Of a stretch of 64,000 bases of DNA, positions 11,320 to 24,819 are shown one piece after another (the stretch's first letter is position 1; every line of letters begins with the position of its first letter). The DNA is taken from the NCBI RefSeq assembly GCF_036850765.1, contig NC_089495.1, positions 25,388,875-25,452,874 on the forward strand. Direction: 5' to 3'. Origin of the DNA: Saccopteryx bilineata (taxonomy: Eukaryota; Chordata; Mammalia; Chiroptera; Emballonuridae). The position numbers were made by a program, and so were the translations under genes. The notes under the pieces are model-generated. The model ran no database searches. It was given only the letters and a program-made list of their open reading frames with translations, and was not told where the DNA came from.

Positions 11320-11717
11320 TTTTTTTTTTTTGTATTTTTCTGAAGCTGGAAACGGGCAGAGACAGTCGGACAGACTCCCGCATGCGCCCGACAGGGATCC
11401 ACCCAGCACGCCCACCAGGGGGTGACGCTCTGCCCACCAGGGGGCGATGCTCTGCCCCTCCGGGGCGTCGCTCTGTTGTGACCAGAGCCACTCTAACGCC
11501 TGGGGCAGAGGCCAAGGAGCCATCCTCAGCGCCCGGGGCCATCTTTGCTCCAATGGAGCCTCGGCTGCAGGAGGGGAAAAGAAAGACAGAGAGGAAGGAG
11601 AGGGGGAGGGGTGGAGAAGCAGATGGGTGCTTCTCCTGTGTGCCCTGGCTGGGAATCGAACCAGGGTCCTCCACACGCCAGGCCGATGCTCTACCACTGA
11701 GCCAACCGGCCAGGGCC
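11320..11717 (-). mobile_element. Type A tRNA-derived SINE, young, minus strand
   Basis: A 398-bp GC-rich SINE whose minus strand starts GCCCTGGCCGGTTGGCTCAG with intact A and B boxes and ends in an A-tail. A perfect 13-bp target duplication, CAAATTGTCTTTT, lies at 11307-11319 and 11718-11730. The body carries two CTCF-like cores. The ORFs of up to 151 codons here are shadows of the GC-rich SINE. Confidence 0.95.
11412..11446 (+). promoter_or_regulatory. Paired CTCF-like cores in a SINE
   Basis: CCACCAGGGGGTG at 11412-11424 and CCACCAGGGGGCG at 11434-11446 match the CTCF core, 22 bp apart, both forward on the plus strand. Binding is not shown. Confidence 0.5.
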
Positions 11718-11879
11718 CAAATTGTCTTTTATATAAAGTTTATAAGTATTCAAGTCAATACGATGCACTAAGTTTATAAATACTTGCTTGAGAATAAAAG
11801 GCATGTGATTCAGAATAGAGATTATTCTCAAGGGCCTGGGGAGGTGAGATAGACTTGGAGTAGTATAGAGAGGCTTCAA

Positions 11880-14800
11880 ATTTGTATGTCATTTTTCAGT
11901 TCTTATGCTGCATAATCAATCATAAGGTTTTACTATATATTTGTATTATTTGTATGTCTTTCTGTATATCTTAAAGGATTTCCTATAAATATTAAAAGCC
12001 CTACTCATAACATAACAAGCACAGCACAGACCTCCTACAGCAGCAGAATAGTGAGGGACTGGCAGGTAACACTGGTTTTCAGAGAATTTCTGCACTGCAT
12101 GATAAATCTCCCTAGTCAAGAAAAATGGCTTTTTACTGGGCACTCTCACATTTCCAGGAATAACTAGAGTTATCAAATACTGCTACTCTAGAAGAAAATG
12201 ATGCCTTTTTAAATGTAAGAATGTATTTGGGAAGTGTTTTAGAAACAGACTACTCTTTTGACCACATCCATATAATCAAGATTACCCAAGCAAGACATTG
12301 ATCATGCAAGCTGATGTTCTGCCTATAAACTAGCAAAAATATTGCTAAACCTATTTAAGGACTTAACGTAGGCCCAATTTTCCTATTTCCTGACAAAATG
12401 ATGATGATGAATGGGTCACAGGTTTCCCTGGAGTGCTTTAGATTCTCTAGAGGTAGGGCTTTCTATCAAGGAACATTCTTCCCTGCCCCCTCCAAGATCA
12501 ATAGGAAAAGCCAGCCTTGGCTTTCACATTAGGTGGCTCCTGGTTGCCTGTTTCCGGCTCCCAGTCTTCCCCATTATGTCAACATGGCTGTGTCTTCTGG
12601 GTGGTGTCTCCCTCCAAGGACAGAGTCCTATTTCTCATTAGTTTGCCGAATAGCCTGGTATACTAACTGTGTTTTCAGCTGAAATTCCCAACACTGGGTG
12701 AGTCACACTGAAGATCCTGCTGAAGCCAGTCTGAGCTGCTTCCTCGTGTTTACAGCCACAAAAAAAGCAAGACCTTAACATTCAGAGTCAGACCTGCACT
12801 CGAGCTACATCCACAGGACCTGTGGGTACTTGATCGGCTTAGGGTTTCTTAGAGTGCTCTCTTCTTTTAATTATAAACTATTAAAATCCACCCTAGAATT
12901 ATGACTGAAAACAAGAGCCTGAAGTTATAATAAAATCAGAAGTCTTGTGTTTTTCTGTGAGGGAAGCAAGGCAGGGACATTAGAGCCACTCAACAAGCAC
13001 TAAATAAATCATGTTCTCTTGCTCTGGTGCAGAGGGACCCAGCGCTTCCTCAGCTAGGCTCAGCCGATTGACCTCTTTAAAAACCTTACCAGGCGCTTCT
13101 GTCCCAGCAGGAACTGGGCAGGGATGAAATCATGAAGTGCCTGAGGACAGATCCCCTTCTCCCCATTCCCATGGCAACTGTCATTCTCACAGGAACAGAA
13201 GAGTTGTCTGGGACTTATGATTTCTCTTGGAATGCCCTCTGGGATGGAAAAGCTTTATTACCTTTCAAAGCTTCTAGTACTGAGACTCAAGGGAGCTTTC
13301 CATTGTACAGGGGTAGGAAAGGGAGTCATTGTCTCCTTATTGAGAAACACACCTTGGCCAATTGGTGGAATTTATAGGTTGGTGTATTTTGGTCAAAATA
13401 ATGCAGATTTATACACATAAGTCGTCCTGCTCAGTCATGAAGTGGCCTGTCTCAGAAATTCAAGCATTCTCTGACAAGGTAATAATTGAAGCAGAGAACA
13501 GATGTGTAATAATCAAAGATGATAAAGAAAGAATATTAACTGAGTGAGATCCCTGACAACACTGAGATTATATCTGAATTTCCCACAAAGGTTGAATTGG
13601 CTCTGTTAGGATTCATGACTTATGGTAGGAACCATTCATATTATACAAACTGAATACAGGGAAAGTATAAAGAATGGAAAGAAATAGCATAAGTGGGTGG
13701 AGAGCAGGGGATATAGAACAGAGATTGGGCAGAATCTGGTTTTGTCTTTGTTACTGTTTGAGTAACTTTGGACTAGTTATTGGAACACCAAAGCTTATGT
13801 TTTCTCATATTGTCAAAAATGAAGAGACTGAACCAAATGTTTTCAAATCCTCCTCTTTATTCTTGAAATCTTGGACTCACTTCCTTGATAATATTAAGGA
13901 GAGAGAGCTATGGGGCCATATTATGAAGATAAATTCAACATTCTTAATTTCTGAAGATAAGCCTCAACTAAAGGTTTCAGGAAGAGGTAAATACTAATCA
14001 AAGTGATGAATTTCTCTTCATTAAAAAAAGAATATGTGACAAGTCCAAACTTTTACTTTTTTGATTTGGACTTTAACCAAATGACTGGTTAAATGCCAAT
14101 TAGTTCTTTCTTCTTGTATTTTCTTTTTCTTTTTATTCTTGACAGCAATTTAATATTTTCTGAAGAGGGATAAGGTCTAGATACATAAGTGAAAAACTTT
14201 CAGTTAGTGAAATTCTTTCCACCTTTATTTTAACCCATGCAACATAAAACAGATCAGAATATGGGATCCTGAGAACACATTACTTGACTATTGATTCTGA
14301 TATTCTCTCCTCGTGTTTCCACAGTTCATTATAAGAATTCAAGAGCAGAGAATTCTGATACCAGTTCAATAGGGTCAGGATACCTGGTATTGTATGCAGG
14401 TGATCAAGCTGTGTTTCAGGTGGCAGGTAAAAGTGCCTTTCCTGCTGTTCTCCAAAGAGCAGGGGACTTTTTCAGAGTTCCTAGTTATTAGTTCTAGCAG
14501 GGATGAGCTCATCAAGTTAAGTAAGCTCTCTACAAAGGGGCTATATAAAAATACCCTAAAATGTTTATATTCGTAGTGTGATATTCAAAGTCACGAAATC
14601 TCAGAACTGAGTCAAGCTCAGAAAGAGTCACATTCTGGTCACATAGAATAAATATGAAAATGGCTTTACTTCATATCATGCAAACCTATGATAAGAAACT
14701 CAAAGATAAAACGTCTGAAGCATATGTGACAAATGAAAAGTAATTTTCCATTTTTATTTGGTACTGTCAAGACATTTTGTCTTCATTGTACTCAATACCA

Positions 14801-17309
14801 TATGTGATATCTGGGATGGGAAATTAAGCCATTTTGATACTGTCATTTGTATTTTATAATTAGGAATGGCATGTAATATATAGACATTTGTGCTTTTTTT
14901 AAAAGACCTTATTATAATTTTGAGCCAGACAAAACCTCAACCAGTACAGAGTTAAGTTAACTCAGCAGCTTATGAGTTAAGAAGGAAACACTCAGTGTCA
15001 CAGCCATTTCTTAATTTAACAAACCTGAAATGTTTCTCCCCTGCAGTAGTGATCTGTGGGATTTCCTGGTACTTATATTTCACCTCAAAGAATTCCCATA
15101 CCCCACACAAATATCAGCATTACCTCTAATATTTCCAGAGTTATAAGCCTTCTCTCTGGCCAATCTAATAAGCTTTAGAAGTCTAGATTTCTTCCAACAT
15201 AAAAGCCTCACTCTCCCCGTCATCAGAACAGAAGAGACTTCATTCACTGAAGACTGCTCTCTAGCAAGAATGATACAAAGAGAATGTTCCTCCCACTTTA
15301 GAGGTTAAATAGTGCATTGTTCTTCAGTAATGAAAGATTCCTTGTATAGGTAATCAGAAAACAAAACAAACACTAAAACATTGCTGAGTGAGCCAATCTA
15401 ACAAACTTAAAGAGGTTTTTTTTTTCTTTTCTTCTTTCTTTTTCTTTGTGTGCGGGGGTGTTTTTGAAAACAGCCTTTTCAGTCAGAAAACTCACCCTCC
15501 AAGTGTCCCTTTGCTCTCTCAACTGTAAGTGTCTAGTGCCCTATGCTTTCTCTTAAGCCTCATTAAGAACCTAAAATAATATTTTGGATTCAACCTGAGT
15601 TGGAAATGGTAACATGAAGCATTTACTATCTGGGAGGCCATTTGTATTTCATGGGGGAAGATAAGCTTTGTGTTAGAGAAATGACTTTTTCTGAGAATAT
15701 CTAGTACAGCCCCGGGTGGAGTGATTTGTCAGAGAATGGAGCCTTCTCATTGTTCTGACAACCATAAAAGCTACCTATGCATGAGGCCAGCCCAAAGCTG
15801 GACTTCTTTTCACCACTGATATAAGGTTCAAGGTCTGACCATTATTTACTCTATAATGCATTAATTTCATCAAAGTTGGAGGGAGTGAGAAGTTGGGAAA
15901 GACAGAGACTTTGAGCAGGCAGGCGTTCCCTTGGTGTGGCAGGATTCAAAGACCCTTCCAGCCAATATCCGAAAGATACCCAGTTTAGGTTGTGAACTAC
16001 TATCCTATCCGGGTATAGTGTGACCCTATCCTGGTCTGTAAAAGCTGCCCTTAAGTTAATTTTGGAAGAAAGAGGATGACCTAGTGTATTATCTGATTTC
16101 TCCCATTCCTGTTCCACGTAGAGCTGGAAGCCCCTGGAGTGACCACGGGATTAGCAACTGTAACTTTCTGACTTCTTTGCTTTAGCACTGCATTTACAAT
16201 CTCATAATGTTTCTAGTAATCAAGGAATACAATACACATGGCCAACAGTGACAAAGGATGGAAACTTGTGTTTTCTAAAAAGGCAGAGCAGGAAAATCCT
16301 TTGATTCTTCGGTGTTTCCTGAAGAAAATCATTTTCCATACCTCAACCTGCTGTCAAGCCCCAAGCAAATAGAAAGATCTGATATGTTAGCCTGGCCTAG
16401 CTCTTAGCTAATGTCATGTGCGCTGTGGTCGCTGATGTGTAACCTCTCTCCTGGGACTAATTTAGAGCTAGAGCTGCCCATAAGCTCTGCTCTCAGAAGC
16501 GGATAACCAAAGATTCAGTACTTTGTGATTTTATGTCAAGAGGAGACCTGTGACAAAGAGGTCACGGTAGGGATGGTTTGTCACTTGGAGGAATAAGTGT
16601 AAAGAAGGTGTGCATATCATTTTATCCCTCAGGGAGAAGAGGCCAAGAACACACGCCTTCTCTAACTAAGAGACGCAGGCCTAGCAGCAAACCAGGTTGC
16701 TTTGGAGTGGTTAATCTTGGGGAGCAAGGGACTTCTCCAACAGTCCAAGAAAACGACATGAAAGGCAGCAGACTGGCGCTTCCTAACAGGACCAAGGTTT
16801 CCGTCCATTTCAGCAGCGTTCCTAGAATCCCCCCGGCACCACTTCCTAATTTGACCTTTCATGATTTGAGGCCTTAAAGCCACAAAACCACTACTAAAAT
16901 CCCTATAATACTTTGGCACAAGGGGGTGTGCTCGGGAGAATTTTTATCCTTAAGTCTACAGTTATCTGGCTTTTGCTAGCTTAGCGTTATCCATAAAATA
17001 TCTGGAACACATTTTCGATCATTCAAACTCGACTCTAAAGGTCTGGGCCTAGCCCAACCGTGAGTGCTCTTTGGGGGATCATTTCATGTATTGGAGCCTG
17101 GAAAATTAAGAATCTCTTCTTCTAAACTGAAGTTAGTAAAACAAGGTGTCCAAAAGCAGTGGCTCTTGGGATGTTCTATGATTCTACAGTCTGTAGACTT
17201 GTGCAAAATCCAAATTATTATTACATATATAGCATGCAATTATAAATCTTACCCAAACTTTTCAAATCATTATCAGATGTCCACTTATCTTTTCCTCAAG
17301 GTGCATTTT
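11880..17309. other. Repeat-poor non-coding DNA
   Basis: No gene, RNA or young repeat seen in 5.4 kb. There is a pyrimidine-rich run at 15417-15453. ORFs are at most 107 codons and resemble no known protein. Confidence 0.55.
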
Positions 17310-17960
17310 GCCATCCAGTCCATACAACTCTACATTATAATTCTTGTCCCCACTATTTATCCTGCTCTCTACACTCCTGCAGCATCGCCGGTCTGCAAAT
17401 ACTTTTCAGTCAGCAAATATTTGCAGCTGGACACAGGAATTAGCTCAGCTATTTTGAGGAGAAAGGGATTTGATACAGAGATCAGGGTGCTCACAGAATT
17501 GTTACAAGGGTTAGCAGAATTGGCTTTAGGCTGGCATCTAGGAGTCCTTCAAGAGTGGCCTATCAGAGGTCAAATCTCTGCCACATTCACAACACAGGAT
17601 GCCAGGAAAATTGCAAGGCCTGATACCGATTTGTAGAGCTGAAATTAAGATTTTTGGAAGGCACTGCTACTACCTCTGCAATGGACTCTTCCAACCCCAA
17701 TGTTAGTGATTGAATGCTGCAATGTGGCTGCAAAAAAAACTCATCTCCATAACCGGGCTTCCAGCAAAACTAGTGAAGCAGCAATCAAAAGTCTCCTGTC
17801 TTGCCCTGCCTCCAAGGCTCATGTACTGCTTCTAATTGGAAGAATCTAATTTGCATCCACTCTAGTTTTAAAGTAATCTGGGAAATGTAGTTTTTAACCT
17901 TCTACACTCTGTAGCACAGAAAAGCAGACTAGAAGCAATTAGCAGTGTAGTGTAGATGAG
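17310..17960. repeat. Possible ancient LTR or LINE remnant, family unassigned
   Basis: The phrase CTGGGAAATGTAGTTTTTA near 17879-17897 and the preceding text on mixed goods resemble a common old mammalian repeat I cannot name with certainty. A 190-codon ORF (17064-17636) runs into it and has no recognisable domain. Confidence 0.3.
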
Positions 17961-20249
17961 TGTCAATTCACCATAGCAACCATAAACATATGTTACTAAC
18001 AGTTACTATTTTGTTTCTTATTCTCACATTTCCTTTAAAAATAAAACATTTTGAGAATAAAAGACCATATTTCAAACTTCTAAATGCTTTGTAGTACCTT
18101 GAAAGATTCATGATTAATAAATATTTGCAGGTCAATAGCTTCACCAAATAATCCTTATTTTTTTTGGATGTGTTTGTTAAAATAGTCAATGACTTTTCTT
18201 CATAGGTAAGGTATTTTTAGCATAGTTTATTTAATTTAATTTTTGATACCTAAAGATCTTGCAGTAACTTGAGGTTATCATTCTGAACATTTGTGATCAT
18301 TGTGCAGAAAGAATGATGGAGGAGGCAGTTGAAGGGAGATTACATCCAGTCCAATGTGTACTGACTCCACACCATGGCTATTTAAAAAAAAGCGAATTGA
18401 TCTGAGTAGTCTTGCTATATTTCATCTTTCTACTAAAAGCTGAATGTAGAAAAAAATCTGGGTATTTTATGTAAATGAGTATAATTCTAGATAATCTAAC
18501 CTGAAGCTTTAACAGCCTAATACTAACATATTACATCCTGATACTACCATATTAAACTTCAGTTTCAGTCTTGATTATCCATACAGCAAAAGTTTTCCCA
18601 AACTCTTTTCCTGTAGTGGTAAGGAGGTTGTCTGTGGCGGTCACTGGAAGAATCCATGAACAGAAAGTCTGAGTGCTATAGACACAAGAGAGAGTGTGAC
18701 TTGCTTTGGGTCACACACCTGGTAAATAAAAAATATGGATCACAAACCTGTATCTTCTGATTAGTTTAATGCTCTTTTCACTGTACAGTGGACTATATGC
18801 TTGTTTTGTTGTTGTTGTTTTGTTTGTTTGCTTGTTTGTTTTTAAATACAGTTGAGTTTCACTCCTGGAAAAGAGAAAATGGTTGAAGTCTACATCTGTA
18901 TACTAATCTTTGGAGAATTCAAGAATCTCCAAATCCATTGTTATGTATATGAAGAGGCTTAACTTTTTTCTTGGAAATTCTGCAAACACACACACATGCA
19001 AACACACATGAACACTACCATCTGGTCCAAGTGGTAGTTTCAATATAGACAATAAAAAAGATGCAAGGTGAAGCAGTTACAGAAGAAAAACTCTCAACCT
19101 CCCTTCAGCTGTGTGATTCTACTGATTCTAGCCTATTCATGCAATGATTCACTCAACAAACTAGTACTAATGTCCACATAATGGATTCCCAACATTTCCT
19201 TTAACTTAAATAATTGGGATAATTTTGGTGAATTCACTTCAGTGTATGGTGATATGAGCCTCAAGAAAGATTATCAGCACTGTTCACTCTGATGAGGAAA
19301 TTGGAAAAATGAGTGTCTTAAATATCATGCGTTAGTAGTAAATGTTATGTTGACATGATGAATCATTTCCAGGAATTGAAACATCATAGACCCAGTACTT
19401 CTGGGAAGAAAGAACATACAGTAGACTTGGGGAGGGGGATGGATGAAAGAGGAGACAAATCAGTTAGTGGGAAACTCCCCAGGACCAGGAAAATGAGATA
19501 TACAATAATCATCTTTCTAGTTCTTGGTGAGGCTCTTAATCTTATTTTCATTAAACTTAATAATTGTTCATATCTGCAAAGATAGAGTCCATACTGATCA
19601 ATGAAACACAGAACAATAATCAGATGATTCAATGACCTATAGAAAAGCAATTCCTCCAAATGTTTTATCTGCTATTTCTCAGCATGTCTAAAGTAATGAA
19701 TGTTAGTAGCATAATAAGGTCTTTCTTTCTCTATCAGGAGAAAATATGATAACATATCTATATTCTAAAACATTGTGCTTACTAAACAGTATAAGTCACT
19801 AACAACATTCTAATTATTCTTCCTTTATCAATGTAAGCCAACTTCCAGGATCCAAAAGACTAATCCATAATGAAAGAATACTAACAATCTCTTTTTAAAG
19901 AACTTGTTAAGTGTGAAGTCTCTTCTGGTGTTAACTTTCACAGTTGCACACAAACAACCTTTCATTAAAGAAACAACTGTGGCTCATTAGGAGAAAACTG
20001 GGTAATAAATTAGAGGAAGAAGAAAATAACTGGCCAACAACCATTAACCAGGAAGATTCCTGGGAAGAAGATGTTAGCTAAATCAATAAATAGCATAGAG
20101 GTGGGAAGTATTGTGCATTTTCATAAAGGCGATTTTAACAACATATTGTACACTAAAAGTAGAACACTATTTTCAGCAGCTTTCTGGGGCGGAGAAGCCA
20201 GTCTTGGAAATATAGAAACTAGGTCATCAGCTAAAATCAACTGAGCATT
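17961..20249. other. Non-coding DNA with one simple repeat
   Basis: No gene seen. A TTG/TTTG-rich simple repeat lies at about 18803-18843. The rest is AT-rich unique-looking sequence. Confidence 0.5.
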
Positions 20250-20545
20250 TATTATGTTAAGAAATTTACAGAGATTATTTTATTCACTCCTTGCACCAAA
20301 TCTATAAGTACTATTAATAATAAAATACACTATTTAATATTTATAATCTGCTGAGAATTATTCTAATTGCTTTGTATATATTCATTCACTCCTTGAACCT
20401 TCATAATGGCCCCATAAAATAGGTGGTAGTTTATCCCCATTTTATAGAAGAGGAAATAAAATACCAAGGTGTTGAATCAGCTGTCCAAAGTATCACAGCA
20501 CCAAGCAGAAGAGTCAAAGATTTGAGCCCTAATATACTGCGCTGT
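20250..20545 (+). mobile_element. MIR SINE remnant, sense
   Basis: Contains the MIR core phrase in degraded form: CCCCATTTTATAGAAGAGGAAA near 20436, followed by a cognate of the usual CAGAGTCAAAGATTTGAGCCC ending. This is an ancient, Mesozoic-age mammalian SINE. Confidence 0.75.
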
Positions 20546-20689
20546 TCTTTTTTTCTTTTCTTTTTTCAAAAACAACAATACTGTCGCATCTTTTTGCATT
20601 CATTGGTTTAACTGTGTTTGTTGAAGGACAGTTGGCAAGCACCGCTCTAAGAGCCAGGAAGACCTAACTTAGAGAGTTTGCATTCAGGC

Positions 20690-21340
20690 TGCCTCTTCTT
20701 ACTAGGCCTCCTCTGAGCAGAGGTGTGAAAGAAGTGGGGAGGCTGTCATGTAAGAATCCAGGGAAAGAGTGGTCAGGTGAAGGGACAGTTCATTCAAGTC
20801 CTAAGGTGGAAGCAGTGTTTCAGAAAAAGAATTCCAGAAAGAGCCAGCTTGAGCAAAGGCTCTAAGGTAGGGTCATGTGTGGCATGTTTGAGTGGAAACA
20901 AGGAGGACACGCAGCTGGAGCAGAGTAAGAGGAGCGTGGGGTGCTCACAGGGGGCCGCATCGCCTGAGGTCCAGGAGACCAGAGGAAGCATCTCAGTTTC
21001 CACCCTGAGTAAATGGAGAGAGCCGCTGCAAGGGTTTGAACTAAAATAATAATGATGTGGTTTGACTCATTTCTTAAAAGGGTCTGACTGCTGAGTCTAC
21101 AACAGACTGTATGGGACAAAGGTAAAAGCAGCAAGTTCTTGATGGTAAAGGCTGTGGTGGAGCAAGAATGAGATGGAAAATCAGGAACTCGGATTTGAAT
21201 ATATACCGAGCGTGACATGCTCCTTGGCCCTCTGAGTGGAACCTCAAGTAGACAGTTGATAGGACTTTGGGAGAGAGATCTGAGCTGAAGGTATAACATT
21301 TTGGAATTCTCAGCACTCAGATGGAGTTGAAAAACAAGAG
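20690..21340. repeat. Old interspersed repeat, family unassigned
   Basis: Text such as AGCTTGAGCAAAGGCTCTAAGG (20850s) and CCTCAAGTAGACAGTTGATAGGA follows a very common mammalian repeat (the 'gcaaaggccctgaggc' type). I cannot settle the family by eye. The overlapping 145-codon minus ORF is a shadow. Confidence 0.4.
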
Positions 21341-21569
21341 TCTTGATAAAATAAGCTACTGAATGTAGCTAGAGAGAAGGCCTATGGATTAGCTGTGGCT
21401 TCTCCAACAGGAAGAAGAGAAATCAACAAAGAAAATTCAGAAGGAACCAAGAAGTGAAGGAAGAAAACTAAGTGGGTGTCTGATGTTCTGCAAGGCCAGT
21501 AAAGAACATCTAGCAAAGAGGATTTTTTAAAATTAAGCCTTGGTAAACAGGTGTTACTGCCACCACTCA

Positions 21570-21960
21570 CTCAATCGTTCTTTATTAATATCTGATCGTT
21601 ATTGCTGCCATTACAGCTAAGCTCACTCATGAACCTGCAAGTCAGCTAGGGGCTGGCCGATTTGGCTCTGTTCCACATGGTCTCTCATGATCCATGGGGC
21701 AGCCCGGGCTTGTTCTCATAGCAAAAGGCAGGTGTCCAAGAAAGCATAAGAGGAACAGAAATAGAGAAGAAATACACAGGGACTTTGAGGCCTATGCTTG
21801 GAACTGGAGCACTGTCACACTACTACTTTATATTGGCCAAAGCAAGTCACAAAGCTAACCTATATTCACAATGTAGAACATAGAGTGAACCTCTTGATGG
21901 GATAGTTGCAAATCACATTGGCAAAGGCACGGATACAGGAAGGAGTGAAATTTGGAAATG
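21570..21960. repeat. Old interspersed repeat, family unassigned
   Basis: The phrases TTGGCCAAAGCAAGTCACAA (21834) and CCTCTTGATGGGATAG (21891) match a familiar old mammalian repeat in degraded form. The family is not assigned. Confidence 0.4.
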
Positions 21961-22029
21961 TCATTGCAATTACCCTCTGCACCAGTCCTTATCACCCTGA
22001 AGCTCCAGGTTCCATCAGGAAGGTCCCAT

Positions 22030-22395
22030 CAAAATTTCAGGGACTGTACCTGTGATTGTGATGCTCTCCTTGTCTTGCTCATACTGATCTATCCCTGTTT
22101 GAGTGCCCACAGCTCCTGTCATTGCAACCACATGAAGCCGGGGACTGCCACATGACAAGCATGTAGTAAATGATAGTGATCAGCTTTATCCTTCATTAGT
22201 ATATTACTAAGTCACCTGAATGTTCTCTCATTATTTTTAGGCAATGGCCTTGTCCGTCTCCCTAACTAGGCCGGAATCCCCTTTAGGAAAGGGAGATGTC
22301 CTGTTTATGGTGTGTACCAGTGGCCAGCACAGCGGGAGGCACATGGCAAGTGCCCGGTAAAATTTTATTAATTATTTAGGATTGACAGAAAGTCT
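22030..22395 (+). mobile_element. L2 3' end remnant, sense
   Basis: Text with the order 'tgtcttgctcatactgatc ... agcacagcgggaggcacatgg ... gtgcccggtaaa' parallels the L2 3' UTR in degraded form. Confidence 0.5.
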
Positions 22396-23539
22396 AAGGA
22401 GAGTCTTATAGTTAGGAAATTATCGCACAGTTAAAATGTCATCAAGCTTCATGCATCTTAGAAAAACTAAAAAAAGACGCACATCTTGGAGAGAACCCTG
22501 TTATTAGCGGAAGGATTATCCTCTCTGTGGAAATTATCTAAATGTTTTCTCACGTTTTCACATCACTTTTACTGTTTAACCACTTGGAATGAAAGGTGCG
22601 AACTCAGAAGTTCTGCACGACTGAGAAAAACAGGTATTCGTCATTTTTAAGCACGTCTTAAGTTTCATCAATATTTTGCCACATCCGTTGGAACTTCATG
22701 CTGCGTGGAACTTCAAAACAGACCGTGCCCTTGCCGGTGTGAGGCTTGAACGAGAGAAAAGGAATGCACGCTCTCTCGAAATTGAAGTGAGGGGCTGTGA
22801 AGGTAGCAAATGCAAACATGCAACAGAAGGAAAGTATTAGCGAACGTGTTAAAAATTACAATAACCTTAGGACCTTACTGATTCTTGGGCTCTGTGTCTG
22901 TGTTCGAATCATAGGCTATATTGTTTCAGTATCAGGTATCACAATGTAGGAGAAAAACTTAGTGGAGTAGTGCTTGGGGGTGGGGGGAAAGGACATTAGA
23001 GGTTAAATGAAGCATCCACTGAACCATTCCCATAGACCCAGAATAGCTTGCTTCATTGAGACATTAAATTATCCATAAATAATGTATCTGTCATGGATTT
23101 CAACCTCCCTGCCTTTTTTTAAGAAATCAAATCAAATCAAAATCAGATCGTCTCAACTGAATAAAAGTCAAAGTGAAGTGGCTGACTTTTAACCATTCAA
23201 AAATGTCTCCAAGCTTCAAATTATTCTCAGTCTCACAATGGCAAGTACATGGGTTATTAACTTTGTTCTTTGTGCAACCTACTCTGCAATAAAATTAGAG
23301 TTCACACTATAGAAATTGGAACATTAGCTGTGTCCAGGAACTTTTAAATATTTCTGTAGGTTTTCAGTTTCCACTGCATTGTAAAGGTGTGGACTTCTGG
23401 CCACTCTGTAGACATGGAACTGTGCTAACGGTGCTGAACATGAGAGCTTTTTTGTTGAGATTTTAGAATTTTTAATTGTACAGAACTATATTTGGAGATT
23501 TAGACTCTATAATAAAAAAATGAATTATAGTGGCTTAAA
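22396..23539. other. Repeat-poor non-coding DNA
   Basis: Nothing recognisable as a gene or repeat. It could contain conserved regulatory DNA, which cannot be judged from one sequence. Confidence 0.5.
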
Positions 23540-24150
23540 ATGGAGTATGAATTTTGTGGCCAAGTAATCAGTTCTCCTTGCCCCCTGTCCACTTATTTTT
23601 CTTGCCACAACTTGAATTCAGGAATCATATCCTGAGGCCAGGGCAGGTTATATTTCAACATTTGGAGCTGTTGTCTCCTCTGCATCTCTCCATTCTCTTC
23701 CTTTTCCAAGTCACTCTGCTTCCTGCCAATTATTCTCCCTCAAGTAACAGGTTCATCATATGTGTGTCTTGCTTTAAAACCTTCAATAGTTCAATTAGGC
23801 TTTGAGAATAAAATCCAAGAACCTTAGTTTTGTACTTGAGGCCTCTCACGGAGTCGCCCCAAACTGCCTTTCCAGGCATCCGCTTGTTCTTTCACAAGAC
23901 ACCTCCATTCAGACAGTTGGGTAGTCATTCTTTTCTCAATATATGTTGTAATTCTCATTCATTACAGTGAGACTCTCTATCTTTGGACACACGTGAACTT
24001 TAAATTCCTGTTTTCTCTCCATATGCCTGATTCCAGTGCTGTTTTCATAGCTCAGCTCAAATCTTCATAAATAAAATTGTCTCTGACCAGTGGGACAGAA
24101 ACTGGAAGGACCTACCCAATATCATTTCTCCTCTTCTTCCTTTTAACAGA
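23540..24150 (+). mobile_element. L2 LINE 3' remnant, sense
   Basis: Degraded L2 3' phrases occur in the expected order: TTTAAAACCTTCAATAGTTC, TTTGAGAATAAAATCCAAGA, GAGGCCTCTCACGGAGTC, GCTCAGCTCAAATCTTC and the 'ctgaccagtgg' region. Confidence 0.7.
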
Positions 24151-24819
24151 AACCTATTTTTTTTTATCCTGGCACTACATCTAGCATACAAAATATTAAA
24201 ACTTTCTTTTCCAGCTCTTTATGATTTAGTTCAGGCTGATGAAATAGATATAAGTGCAAGTTTCTGGGTAGGTCATCCAGTAAAAACATTTTAAAAGAGA
24301 CCAATTCAGACAAGTTTGCTTTCCCCCAATGTCCTATTATAAACATTGTGCCACGCCTGTTTTCAGCTGAATGATTATAAACATTATTATTTTCTCAAGA
24401 TACATGGGAGGAGAATGCACATTTTAAAGCTTCTTAAATCATATCAAAGTTCAAGTTAAATATCTTTCAAAAGGTAATACCAATTACACTTCCTCTTACA
24501 GTATACGAAAAGTGTTGACATAATTTTGCAAACATTGGCTAATTATTATTCTTTTATGTCTTGTCTAGTTCTTTCTGGTTATACACTTTTAAAGACACTG
24601 ACCTTTCCAGCTAAACATTTTTAAAGAGATTGACATTAGTAAACTTTGTAACTAGGAAAGAAGCCTCAGACTTTAAAAATGTAATACATATTTTGCAACA
24701 AAATAGTTTCAATTGTTAATCATAAAGTACATTCCAAATACCTACTTTGTGTTCACGAAGAAACCATAAGAATTTAATTCCCACATTTACCAATTAATAT
24801 TAACTAAATATTTACTATC

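Larger units (their letters stand above)
10545..11875 (+). mobile_element. Old L1 ORF2/3' UTR fragment, sense, split by two SINEs
   Basis: The text at 10560-10770 follows the L1 ORF2 C-terminal and 3' region in degraded form. The thread resumes at 11138-11306 and 11731-11875 (L1M-type 3' UTR phrases such as ATGGATGAATCTTA and TTATATAAAGTTTA). A type B SINE (10783-11137) and a type A SINE (11320-11717) interrupt it. No open frame survives. Confidence 0.6.

Noticed and set aside
11219..11779. Overlapping ORFs of 110-151 codons on both strands
   Set aside because: All lie in the type A SINE at 11320-11717 and are shadows.
20862..21299. 145-codon minus-strand ORF
   Set aside because: It overlaps an old interspersed repeat, with no domain and no start context of note.
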